In this document: positions 1 to 9,777 of the stretch, piece after piece
How positions within the stretch are numbered: the stretch's first letter is position 1
Layout: each line of letters opens with the position of its first letter
Assembly: GCA_034401135.1 (NCBI GenBank)
Contig: JAWZSP010000006.1
Coordinates: 1,798,001-1,862,000, forward strand
Origin: Volutella citrinella
Taxonomy: Eukaryota > Ascomycota > Sordariomycetes > Hypocreales > Nectriaceae
Direction of reading: 5' to 3'
DNA length: 64,000 nucleotides
The notes under the pieces: model-generated
Told to the model about the DNA's origin: nothing
The model's input: the letters and a program-made list of their open reading frames with translations, nothing else
The model's database searches: none
Made by a program: the position numbers and the translations under genes

Positions 1-50
1 TCGTCGGGTCGGCTGATGGAGGCGCTCGGTGGAGCCGGGCGGCCCTCAGG

Positions 51-110
51 CGTAGTCAGGCGTAGTCAGGAGTAGTGAGGAGTAGTGAGGAGTAGTGAGG
101 AGTAGTCGGG
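51..110. repeat. 10-bp tandem repeat, six copies
   Basis: Six head-to-tail copies of a 10-base unit of the form (a/c)gtagt(g/c)(a/g)gg are visible. The first two copies read cgtagtcagg and the next three agtagtgagg, with the last slightly diverged. It is a simple minisatellite in non-coding DNA next to the decayed block and has no evident function. Copy number could vary between strains. Confidence 0.85.
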
Positions 111-691
111 TGGAGGCAAACCAACCGCTATCAAAATTCTCTAATTATCGCGTCTCTGATTCCAATCATACGAGTCAAGACAAGATGTGATTCGCGCGGC
201 TGCTCCCCCCATTTTCGCCGCGTGAAAATGGGTCAGGTGTTGATGATAACGACAGCAACGAATGCGGGCGACCCATGCCACTGGGTCAACCTTGTTATTA
301 TTGCTGTTCGCGGTCTGTTAAGGTCATAGTAACTTACCTACGTCTCATTAGGATCAGGTGATTCACATTCGACAGTTCATTATTCGGAAACGGCAACGGA
401 CACGCAGCCATCGCCGTTGAGTGGGACTCTACAACGTTCAAAGTTCACGCCACTCGACGCTCGGTGCGCAGAGGTCATGCGACTGTCGTGATAATGTCGA
501 GGACCCCTAACTGCCCCGTATATTTCGTGAGAAGCTACCAATACCCCAATACCTTCCTGAAGATACTCTACGGGCTTTTATTGCCCAGACTCCTCTGTTT
601 ATATCGTTTCTTCCTTGCCTTTCATCTTCTACATTTTCACTACCTACCGACATCCCAAAGAATAACTTCTTAGTCTTTTCATATCCTTCTT

Positions 692-2177
692 ATGTCTTCC
701 GCACCCCGTTACGATCAACCCGACCAGCAGGCTGGGGACCATGATTTGCATCTAGCCGACGGAGACAAGGTGGAAAGTGTGTCCCGTCACCAGTCCGAGT
801 GCAAGATGTCTCCGGCAAAGGCAGACTCCATTGCCAGAGGCGAAACGGTTCAGTTGAGCTGGCAGCGACTGCGATTTGCCTCCTTGTCGAGTCTGTCGCT
901 CTCGGTACACTCAGCATACCCAGTGTCTTTACTCACCTCAGTATAATAGCTAGTATTCTCATCAGCATTAGCCTTAGCCTTATTTCCGTCTATACTGGCT
1001 ATGTAGTAGGCCTAGTTACGCTTAAGTACCCTAATATCCGCCACTATTCTAATACTATCGGCCTTATTTTCAGTCGCTTTAGCTACTAAGTTACCAGTAT
1101 TATATTCATCTTATTACTTGCCTTTATAACCAGCTCTTATACCCTGACTAGAACTATTACCTTTATTTGCATTACTAATAAAAAGGATATATATGCTCTG
1201 GTCTAGGGTATTATCTTAGCTACTATCCTCTTCCTCTTGGCCCTTCTACTAATATTTTATCAGCTTACTATCCTAGGCTATATTAACTTTATCTCTATTA
1301 TATTAGCTATTTTTATTACTATAGTTACTACTAGTATTTAGTAATCTAAGGCCGCTAGTAGTCTATCAGCTATTTTATAGTCGCTTTAACTAGCAGAGGA
1401 TTTTATATTTTCCTCTGCCTTTATCTTATATATAAATATTAATTTTACTTATTCTTTTACTATTACCTAGTTTAGCTTTATATCCAAGATATATATATCT
1501 AAAGACTATATAAAATCTATTAAACTTCTTAGTATTATAAAAATTATTATTTATACCTTAACTAATATCCTAATCTATATATTTATCAGGCCTAATATAG
1601 TAAGCTTAGTACTACTCTTAGCTAAAGAGATAGTATTATAAGTAGCCTTTAGAATTACTATTCTTATTATCTTTATCTCGGCAGTATTAATACTACTATT
1701 ATCGCTTATTATATCTTAGACTATTTCTATAGGAATTCTAAGATATAATATATTAATACTAAATGTAGCTAGATCATCTAGACTAATCTACTCGCTCTTA
1801 TTACTATCCTTACCTAGCTAGTGGCTAAGGCCATTCCGTTCTTTAACAACTTATTAGGAATTATAGCTAGTCTCTTTATTAGCAGCTTTAGCTACTCTTT
1901 TCCTATATTCTTCTGGTTCTATCTTATTAAGGAGGGCAAGTAGGATCAAGGGTGGAGGAACATCTGTCTTTCCATCTTGAACAGCATTGTTCTGTGCATT
2001 GGACTTTTACTTTTCATCTGCGGCACTCATTTTCAGCGCTACTGCGGCGTACGTACCGTGGCATCAAACTCGTGTATGCAATATTTTGGTACAGAATGGC
2101 TAACTAAGAACTATTAGCTTTTCGACCGTGTTGGTAGTGTTTGTCGGCGTAACGTGATGCAAATACTGGGTAGGTGA
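692..2177 (+). pseudogene. RIP-degraded amino-acid transporter (Aa_trans family)
   Basis: Conceptual reading across frames gives a fungal Aa_trans (AAAP) amino-acid permease. The N-terminal tail starts at 692, followed by a membrane segment containing ALGTLSIPSVF (near 900), then YTGYVVGL and LKYPNIRHY (near 1000), LGYINF (near 1280), YTLTNILIY (near 1555), and a C-terminal block AKAIPFFNNLLGIIASLFIS (near 1825-1880). The order matches the family. The middle (about 940-1925) is extremely A+T rich, is full of TAG/TAA stops and looks saturated with C-to-T and G-to-A changes; one clear TGG-to-TAG stop lies near 1940. The flanks have normal composition, and a frameshift lies near 865. The gene cannot make a protein. 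The pattern fits RIP of a formerly duplicated segment. Confidence 0.85.
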
Positions 2178-2179
2178 CA

Positions 2180-3480
2180 CTCATTTTCCGGCAACTCGGG
2201 ATGTTCAGTCTTTGGCCTTGGTATAGTCGGCTAGGTGTTCTTGAAGGGAGTCAAGTTGCTGCAGACGTGGATTCTTTCTCCGCCCCGCTTGCATCGCGGC
2301 AACGTCGCCATGCACACCAGAGGAGCGGACTCGGCGAAGGGAAAGCTGCATCGCAGGGCCAGTTTCGTCTGTCTCGTTGGTCTTGTTCAGCCGGGGTCCT
2401 CGGCTGGGTCTGTCGACTTTGAGGCCATGCCGCCAAGATCCTCCGTTGCAGTAATTCTTCCATCATCTATGAAATAGAGTCTACAGCCCGGCATCTGCGC
2501 TTGCTCTCAGCGTCCCCCATCCTGATTGGGGTCTGTCCCTGGCATGTATGCATGCATAGTTACCTAGGTTTCATTGCGCCCGCCCTTAGTACTGCTTGTT
2601 TGCGTCGGCTGGTACCACGACTGACCAGCGAGCGGATGTGCGTGTGCTCGGGCAGTAGAAGATGGGCGACTATAGGATAAAGAAGCGTGGATAAGTAGTG
2701 CGGCTGGAGCGCACTGTAGCCTTGGATAGATGGATACTAATGATGATGAATGATGATGCATAAACTATACTATTAATGACTGGCCAGTAACTAGTTATTC
2801 ATAATCCACTTACGCTACGCCATGACTTGTATAGTATGGGCTGCGGCCTAAGAGCGGGTCATGAATTTGCCCGCCTTGCGTTATCCCAGAACTGGATCCC
2901 CGGCTCCTAGCTGTATACTTAGGAGCGCATTATTACAATACGCTAGGAACTTAAGTTGTATTACTTTACTTAATTATAGCTACTAGGTGATATAAAAAAA
3001 GGGATTATTAAAGAAGAGAAACTTAAAAGTATTAAACCCTTTACTATAAAGTTAGTATACTTTTAAGCAACTCTATTACCAATTCAATTTAACTAACTAT
3101 TGCATATTTAGATTTATAACTCCGACTCAGGGGTGGCAATAGGAGATCGATATGATGTTCCCCAGTCCTCGTCGATGTATGTTAAGCCAGGAGACTGGGT
3201 TTTTGTTTCTGCAAAGGTTTCTATTTTATAGAACTCCTGCTCCGCGGACTCTTGCTCAAGACTATGCTCCTAAGGTGCAGATTGTTCCTTTATTAAGGGT
3301 TCTATATGCACATGATCTTGATTCTGCGGCTCTCCCTTTCTTATTGACTTTCTTCCGAGCTCATGGCTGATCTCGGGTTCGGATTATGGGGTTAGTGTAG
3401 GGGAATCAGGGTCGCTATTTAGAGCTATAACTAGAGATCTCTATCGAAGTCTTGAACTAGCCGATGGTCGCACGTTCTGG
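2180..3480. other. Intergenic region, partly AT-rich, no gene seen
   Basis: I see no convincing coding signal on either strand. The stretch at about 2920-3120 is again A+T rich with many TA steps, resembling the RIP-affected block at 0.9-1.9 kb. Short open frames at 2174-2477 lack recognisable motifs and overlap one another in different frames. This is probably degenerate repeat-derived DNA. Confidence 0.5.
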
Positions 3481-3482
3481 CT

Positions 3483-3716
3483 CTTAAGTCGCTTCAGGGG
3501 ATGCTTATGTATTTTCGTTCTGCTAGAGGTCAAGTCTATAAAAGACGGCTCTAGGTCTAGTTATGCTTCCTTCCTCTTCCTCTTATTCATATGCTGACGC
3601 TTAAGTCGCTTTAGGGAGTGCTTATATATCCCCCCTTTGCTAAAGGCAAACTCTTTTAAAGATGGCTCTGGTTCGGGTTGTGCTGCCTTCCTCTTCCTCT
3701 TATCTACTAGATCTGG
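3483..3716. repeat. 117-bp tandem duplication
   Basis: Two diverged copies start at 3483 and 3600, each opening with cttaagtcgctt(c/t)aggg and closing with a cttcctcttcctcttat run. They encode, on the minus strand, repeated versions of the basic C-terminal end of the decayed protein in this region (the KRKRK...LKRLK block). Confidence 0.75.
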
Positions 3717-4915
3717 AGTCGCTGGCGTGAAGACTGTTAAATCCCGAGACTCTTTTGAGGTTTTCATTAGGATGGTGTCTAGTTTAATGTCTAGCTCTGC
3801 GTTGATATTTGGCTCTGATTCTGGGGTGGCGACTGGAGAGCGTTGTGATGCATTTCGGCCTGCTATTTCTATTGGGGAACCCGGAACCTCGACTGAAACT
3901 CCTTCTTCCTGTGGTGTTGTTTCCTGTGGTGCTGCTTCCTGTGGCATTGTTTCTGGTGGCGTTGCTTCCGGTAGCGTTGCTTCCTGCGCTGTATATCGAC
4001 TATGTTTAGGCCTTGCAGATATTCTTTGGTTTAACGAAGGCCCTGCCTCTGTAGGTCGCTCTCGGCTGTAAGGCTGCCATCGCTGTACTAGGCGGTGGCG
4101 GGATATGTCTTTTGATTGAAATGTTGATCTGAGGGTTGGTGGGACTGCTTCTAGGGGGGCGACTGGAGAGCGTCGTGATGCATTTCGGCCCGTTACTTCT
4201 ATCGAGGAACCCGGAACCTCTACCTCAGCCTCTACTTCCTGTGGTGTTGTTTTCTGTGCTGCTATCTCTCGCGCTATATATCGACTGCGTTTAGGTCTTG
4301 CAGAATCCCCCTGGTTTAACGAAGGCCCTGCCTCTATAGGTCGCTCTAGGCTATAAGGCTGCTATCGCTGTGCCGCGCTGTGGCGAGATGCGCCTTTTAA
4401 TCAAAACTTCGATCTAGAGGCTGACAGACCTATGTCCGCTATATTTATATCCGTGGCTGTCTTCTGTTATTGCTGTGTTGGTGAGGTTGGATGGGATGTG
4501 TCTATTATATCGACGTCCGAGACATCGGCGTCTCCTATAAAGGTGCCGTCTGCGAAAATATCAGGCCTAAAAAAAGCGTCCAAGAAGTCCCTAGCCACGA
4601 ACATAGGCATAAGGCCGCTCTTTCCATTTACAGAACCTAGACTCGGAAGAAAGGCGTGTTTATAGAGGTGGAGGAAGGTGCAAAGGCCGGGCTTGCTACA
4701 TCTCTATTTTATACTAGCTTGGGGGTCAGCTACATGGAACTGCTTGCAGCAAATAGGTTGCTTACTAGCTAGTGCTTCCTTGATCTTAGGCGAGGAGAAG
4801 CCCAGTCGTTAAGCTTCTCTGCGGAGCAGATATACAAACCTATCATCTACTGTCGGTTCTATGACCTTCTCCCCTCAGACGTCCTTTTTCGGCCGATTAT
4901 TCGAGATATACGGAA
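3561..4915 (-). pseudogene. Decayed gene with tandem-repeat protein, family not recognised
   Basis: Read on the minus strand, one frame is open from about 4365 down to 3561, with its only ATG at 3947. Upstream the same frame continues with scattered stops and includes VDDRFVYLLRREA, KQPICCKQFHVADP, SKPGLCTFLHLYKHAFLPSL and MFVARDFLDAFF, ending in a stop near 4465. The C-terminal half is Pro/Glu/Thr/Ser rich with basic KRKRK clusters, and it contains two ~110-aa repeats, each with GRNAS(Q/R)RSPVA. One stop (near 4365) is TGG-to-TAG relative to the sister repeat, a RIP-type change. I do not recognise the family. The Cys/His-containing N-terminal part suggests a dispersed fungal repeat gene. It is not functional as it stands. 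The 3' portion from 3947 could still encode a 128-aa peptide. Confidence 0.6.
3815..4430. repeat. 330-bp imperfect tandem duplication
   Basis: Copies start near 3815 and 4146: the shared string gcgactggagagcg recurs with a 330-bp period, and the downstream ggtttaacgaaggccctgcc and aaggctgc(c/t)atcgctgt strings recur in the same order. The second copy is shorter because it lacks part of a ttcctgtggtg micro-repeat. The duplication lies within the decayed minus-strand gene and supplies its two ~110-aa protein repeats. Confidence 0.8.
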
Positions 4916-4949
4916 ATAGCTTGATGGCGATTAGGAACAGCACCTTTAG

Positions 4950-5333
4950 CGCCAACCTCGGACTAGGCCTAGCGCCGGCAAAGAATCAGCTGGCTCCGTT
5001 CCAGCATTGACATTCATCGGCATCGCCCGATGCGTCACCGACTTCGTCACATTCGCGTACATCACCGACGTCTGGGTCAACCCGGCGTACCAAGGAAAGG
5101 GCCTGGGCAGCTGGCTGATTCGCTGCGTCCAGGAGGTGCTGGAACCAATGCCGGACCTGAGACGGACCCTGCTCTTCACGGCGGACTGGGAGAGATCTGT
5201 CCCATTCTACCAAAAGCTCATGGGCATGTCGCTGATTGAGCCGCAAAGGGGCCAAGGGCTTGCCATCATGGAGAGCAAGGGGCGAGGCCACCCGAGCTAT
5301 GGTAACGACGGCACGGGGTACGGCCCGCCATAG
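4950..5333 (+). pseudogene. GNAT acetyltransferase, 5'-truncated
   Basis: The frame opens after a TAG at 4947-4949 and runs to a stop at 5331-5333 without an ATG near its start. It contains a textbook GNAT (Gcn5-related N-acetyltransferase) core: ARCVTDFVTFAYITDVWVNP (beta4), the acetyl-CoA pyrophosphate loop AYQGKGLGSWL, then LLFTADWERSVPFYQKLMGM. Family members normally have about 80 more residues upstream, and none are present here. The DNA immediately 5' is the decayed minus-strand repeat gene, so the N-terminal half was probably lost when that element inserted or recombined. The remaining codons are clean, so the loss looks recent. It could still be an exon if an unseen 5' exon exists further upstream, but I found none. 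Confidence 0.75.
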
Positions 5334-5474
5334 GGGAAATGAGATGGGAGCATAGAGATGAACCGACTAGGCTGGTGTTTGATCCAATTGGGGGCGATTG
5401 AGCTTTGCATGACTTCGAGGGTGGCTTGTGTGATCTTGGGCGACAATGTTCAGCAATCGATAATAAGCAGGTGG

Positions 5475-7420
5475 TCAATCCACCAACCAATCCAACGGAG
5501 CCATCGACTTCAAGCCTTCAAAGCTCATAGACGAGGGTGGTAGAGATATGTTTGAAAGCGGTGGGCTCGTTTTGCCATTGTGCCATACTTGACGCTGTCG
5601 GAAGGAATACCACCATTCCAGCGTGCCGCTCAGTGTTACCTCGAACCACGAGATGTGCTCCCTCTCGAGTGGGGGCGTTCTGGACAACTCAATCTCTTCT
5701 ATGCAAGGAAGTGTTTCCTTGGCGGTTCCCTTGGCGTACCCAAAGCCGAGGTAGAGATTTTGTAAAGGTCCCGGTGTCGGTGCAAGAACTGGCCCAAGAG
5801 AGTCCAGGCGAACCTGCCCGACGCAACATCTTGTCTTGTCTCGATAGCAAAACATGATGCCCATAATAGTTGACCTGCCTTCACGGTGACTGATACACGG
5901 GCGTATCTCGGCAACCTCGTCGACGCTTGCCGAAGACCAATAGATATCCTCGCGCCAATTGCAGATGGCATGTGAAGATGACGGGACCGGGACAAGCGGC
6001 TGTCTCGGTGATTCGGCATCGGGAAGAGACTCGAAAATAAGGCTGTAAATGCCAGAACCGCATTCATCCCAGAAAAAGCGACTAGACGTGTTGTGTAGCG
6101 AAGCCAAGAGGGTCCATGGATTTGCCTTTCTGGTTGGTCGCCTCCAGACTCCAAGCAGTATGAAGCGACTCCGGCTTGTCTCGAAAGCAAGCGCATGGTC
6201 TCTGGTCTCTGGACCAGTACTGCGCATCCAGACCTTCGAGATGAACTCGTTCTCCTGGAGCGGTACAAAATTCCACATTGAGTCTGGAGCCTCTTGGTAA
6301 AACGTCAGGTCATCATCCTGTGTGTGGGCGTGGAAAGCCGAAGGCGCAGCGTCGATTCGTACGGAGAAGCCAGTGATATCCGGAGAGTTGTAGCGGAGTT
6401 GGTTCAGTCGAAGCGTCGGTGGAAATGCACAGCGACAGAAGCGATGGCACGAGTATTCACGCCCAGGGGCTTGCGGTATGGGCCACGATGCGACGTTTTC
6501 GATACCCAGCAGCTTTCCCGACTCGTCGCTGTAAACAAAGTCACGGAACTTGACACCCTAAGAGCCATAGTCAGCAAGATATTCAACAATTCGAATCGGA
6601 CACGTACGTCGTGCTGGAGACGCAATGTACACTTTGGACCCGGTGCCTTGATGAATTTCCACCAAATCCCCTTGACGGCGTCCGCATCTGGTGTAAACCC
6701 GGGGCGAGCGGCTACTACCTGAGTGATGCCACAATGGTTGTAGGATACGTAGAGACCGCTTGCCGTCATATTGCCATCCTTGGAGCTGGGTATGTTGACT
6801 AGTGAGCTGACATAGGCCCTTCCTTCAAAATCGACATGGACATTGTCGAATATCGCGGATATGTCTACGTCGTGAAGTGAGAGGTTTGAGGCACTTGAAT
6901 GGGCAGCGACCGAAAGGACGTGACGGCAAGTCAATAAAACAGCGTACTCTCGGACCAGATATCCAGCCACCGTGTGCCGTAGTTCCAGAGGCAATCGCAC
7001 TCGCAGCTGCGATGCCAGCGTGTGTCGCAGCCATTTCTGTCGCCTACCTTGCTCAAAAAGCGACGGTTCAAATGTGTATTGACTGACGCGGAGGGATGTA
7101 TGCAGCGGAACGGAACCCACGAGACCAATGCAACGCGTATGGCAGCCAGAGACGGTCCGATGCGTGTCAAGGCCTACACGGCAGTTAGGGCCGCACACCA
7201 CATATTCGACATGCGCGTCCTCGTCTTGAAATGCTCCGTCAACTTTGTATTGGAATGACTTGGATATAATTGATCCTCGACCGACTTATTGGTGCCGTCA
7301 GTACTGGAGTTGGTTGATCAAAACGACAAGCAGCATACCAACAGAGAAGTCGTCGCCATTGTCAAACTGGAATCGACACAGGCCGCATCTTGGGCTTACA
7401 CAGAGTCGCTGCGGCTTCAT
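5475..7420 (-). CDS. Uncharacterised 613-aa protein with N-terminal Cys/His motif
   Basis: Three exons join in frame: 7420-7339, 7284-6608 and 6557-5475. The introns are 54 bp (GTATGC...AAG, branch CTGAC) and 50 bp (GTACGT...TAG, branch CTGAC). The ATG at 7420 was chosen because it begins MKPQRLCVSPRCGLCRF, a CxxxxCxxC cluster. A second Cys/His run follows after the first intron (CGPNCRVGLDTH, then GCHTRC), so a zinc-binding N-terminus is likely. Further on are FEGRAYVSSLVNIP and YSDESGKLLGIENVASWP, which look like ordered beta-rich sequence. There is no signal peptide or membrane segment. It resembles a class of fungal orphan proteins with zinc-ribbon N-termini, but I cannot name a domain or function. 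The gene reads intact. Confidence 0.75.
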
Positions 7421-7798
7421 GTCGGAAGCACGCTTTCACTGAGTGCATGCACTTGGAGAAAGCGGCAGGAGGGTTGGAACCACAAGGTGAAGGGATGAGC
7501 GAATGTCGTGTATTTAGTTGAATAAACGAGTGCGGGGGAATGAATGAACGAGCGGTTGTGGGGGGATGTGACAGGGGTAGGATCATGCCTCAGGCTGCGT
7601 CAGGCATCAGCAATGGCGGTGCACACCCATCAGGCCACCCTTGACTGGGTATATCCATGTCGCTTCGGGTAGTTCAGTCACTCTGTTCGTTCTTGCCTGC
7701 TAGCACTATCCCTCTCTTGAAATGGGTCGTAGTTCAACCAAAGACTGAACACCTATTCACGTAATTTGAGGTTTCGAACTGTGACTATGGAACAATTG

Positions 7799-8029
7799 TC
7801 ACACCCACTGCCAAAGGCCCTCAACGATATATCCCCATATCGACAGATGGCCACCGCTCTGGTTCATCAGAATAGAGCCCGGGTACCGCTGTTGCTTACA
7901 GGACTCGCACGCCATGTTCTCAAGGTCGTTGACCGTGTTGCATAAAAACTTGGGACCTCGCGGTCCCTTGCATACCCACCACCTCCCGACATAGTCGTAA
8001 GTGCTACCTTGAACTGTTAAGGCTGACAT
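7799..8029 (-). CDS. Small RanBP2-like zinc-finger protein, paralogue 1 (76 aa)
   Basis: This is a 76-aa protein with no intron. Key elements are WWVC at about residues 17-20, a second Cys 9 residues on, NTVN directly after that Cys, a Cys 10 residues later and C-x2-C (CESC). The second half of the spacing, C-x3-N-x6-C-x2-C, is that of a RanBP2-type zinc finger, but the first loop is longer (C-x9-C instead of C-x2-4-C). A conserved tail follows: (Y)PGSILMN...GGHLSIW. Two neighbours (8289-8534 and 9008-9226) share every element. RanBP2 fingers bind RNA or ubiquitin; whether this variant does is unknown. It is probably a soluble intracellular protein. Confidence 0.7.
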   Translation of the reverse strand: MSALTVQGSTYDYVGRWWVCKGPRGPKFLCNTVNDLENMACESCKQQRYPGSILMNQSGGHLSIWGYIVEGLWQWV

Positions 8030-8288
8030 GTCGCCTAGCGCGCTTTACAGAGTAGATTTGAACGTTTATATTCGTGTCTTCGTTTGCGGTATCGCTTTCG
8101 AACAGCCCCTTGTGCAAGTTTCGATACTGGAGGAGTTAACATTTGCGAGCCGATGGCAAGGTGGACCGGCTGTTATATTTCTCGCTTCTGGTAGTGATTC
8201 ATCATGGCTGCAGGCAATTCGGAGCAACGAGCAACATTCCTGATTCGAAATGGCCTGATGCCTGGCCAATCTAAGGCTTTCTACCCAT

Positions 8289-8534
8289 TCACTGCCGAAC
8301 TACTAGCGGCGTCACCCACAAGCAGGGCCCGCCCTCGACCTGCTGTCCCCATATTGCCAGATGGCCTCCAGTGCAGTTGATGAGAATGGAACCTTCGTAT
8401 CTATCTCTCAGACAGGTCGGGCACACCAGCCACCCAAGCCCGTTGAGCGTATTGCATAAAGAGTTGCTATCTCGCGGGGCCTTGCAGATCCACCAGAACG
8501 CGGCCCAGTCATAAGTACTGGTCTGGTCCGACAT
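8289..8534 (-). CDS. Small RanBP2-like zinc-finger protein, paralogue 2 (81 aa)
   Basis: This is an 81-aa intronless paralogue of the genes at 7799-8029 and 9008-9226. It carries WWICKAPRD...LC, NTLN after the second Cys, CPTC, then YEGSILIN and GGHLAIW. Cys spacing is C-x9-C-x10-C-x2-C, with Asn in the RanBP2 position. The 5' flank is also related: the bases just before each ATG (gcgctggacgag type) and the promoter-side segments at about 8160-8240 and 8690-8755 share long similar strings such as ctgttatatt(t/c)ctcgcttctg. The duplicated unit therefore includes the promoter. No function is known. Confidence 0.7.
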   Translation of the reverse strand: MSDQTSTYDWAAFWWICKAPRDSNSLCNTLNGLGWLVCPTCLRDRYEGSILINCTGGHLAIWGQQVEGGPCLWVTPLVVRQ

Positions 8535-9007
8535 CTCGTCCAGCGCAATTAAAGCGGTACTGTGTTGGAATGTTTGTACCTCGGTCTTTCTTTTTATTAT
8601 TGTTTCTTTTTTTCACCGCGTCGCTTTCGGGCAGCCTTGTGTAGATTGCGATACTGGAGAACTGGGATTTACTCCTAGTCGACGACAAGGCAAGATGGCT
8701 GTTATATTCCTCGCTTCTGCTTGTGATTCATCATGGCCGCGGCAACTTAGAGCAACGGCTCTAAACATTTACTTAGGATTATGTCGCGAATCAGGTCGTC
8801 GTTTGTCCAGTATTAAGGCTTCAGTTGCTCCTGGCCTGGATGAATACTGCAAGGCCAGGATACGCTTCAATCAATGACAACTATTGATTGCCCAATTTCC
8901 CATCAAGTACAACACCAGCAAGTACAACTCTGCCCCCCTCCTCGTCTCCTCGACTGTATTGGGTGTCACTTATTACAGATCGCCTCGCTCCTCTCCTCCG
9001 TGACTGT

Positions 9008-9226
9008 CTAGGGTCTGATCCAGTCATAACCGCCCCCCTCAACCGGCACGTATATTGCCAAGTGTTTGTATTCTTCATTGACCAAAATGGAGCCCACGTA
9101 TATCTTCCGGCCGCATTTCTTACACGTATCCTCATCCATTTCATTCCCCTCATCGCACAACCCGCCATTGAACGGGGCCTTGCAAATCCACCACGCTGCC
9201 TTCCAGTCATAAGGCACTGATGACAT
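9008..9226 (-). CDS. Small RanBP2-like zinc-finger protein, paralogue 3 (72 aa)
   Basis: This is the shortest and most diverged of the three tandem paralogues. It has WWICKAP, C-x8-C-x10-C-x2-C (the last pair is CKKC), Asn four residues after the second Cys, then YVGSILVN and HLAIY. It is more acidic between the second and third Cys than its sisters. The same cactggacgag string precedes the ATG. Conservation of all four Cys, both Trp, the Asn and the GSIL-x-N tail while other positions vary suggests that all three are under selection and encode real proteins rather than chance frames. Confidence 0.7.
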   Translation of the reverse strand: MSSVPYDWKAAWWICKAPFNGGLCDEGNEMDEDTCKKCGRKIYVGSILVNEEYKHLAIYVPVEGGGYDWIRP

Positions 9227-9229
9227 CTC

Positions 9230-9777
9230 GTCCAGTGCGTTTGCGTATATCTTCTGCGTCGAATGTTTTGGTGTTGATGCTGCTCTACCAAGTCGCTTCC
9301 GCGTAAGCTTATTAGCAATGTGATGGTGGCGGAAATCTTGTGGATGCTGGTCTGCTGACTTGAGTAAAGTGCCGAGGACGAGAGTCCTGTTTTATCATTC
9401 GCTTCGAGCTATGATTTGCTGTAGTCTACTTGCTAGCCATCTATTCCAGCGGTCATTCTATGTCCGATTTGTTAGTGAAGCAACTACAAACTAACCAGCC
9501 GTGTAGTTCTTCACTGTACAGTACAGGTATTAGACACTGCAGAAACGCCAGCTGAGCAGCAGTTCAATGCCAAAGCTCTGGAAACGCACCATATAGTATC
9601 ATCGTCATCTGCACACAGGACTGTTCTGTTCACCATGGAACCGGAGACCACACTGGGACCATATTTGTGAGGCACAGCCGCACAATGGAATATGAGCATG
9701 GACAAGCTTGTTCATCTACACCTTTCATTACTCTATTGACTTGTTATTGGCTCCAGGGCCCATAACGCTGACATCTC
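9230..9777. other. Intergenic region, no gene seen
   Basis: About 550 bp separate the zinc-finger array from the 3' end of the AA9 gene. The segment near 9385-9410 (gttttatcattcgcttc) is distantly like the promoter segments of the other two zinc-finger paralogues. Nothing else is recognisable. Confidence 0.5.

Noticed and set aside
2174..2477. Two overlapping plus-strand frames (82 and 80 aa) as small genes
   Set aside because: They overlap each other and a minus-strand frame, lack motifs, and lie beside degraded DNA.
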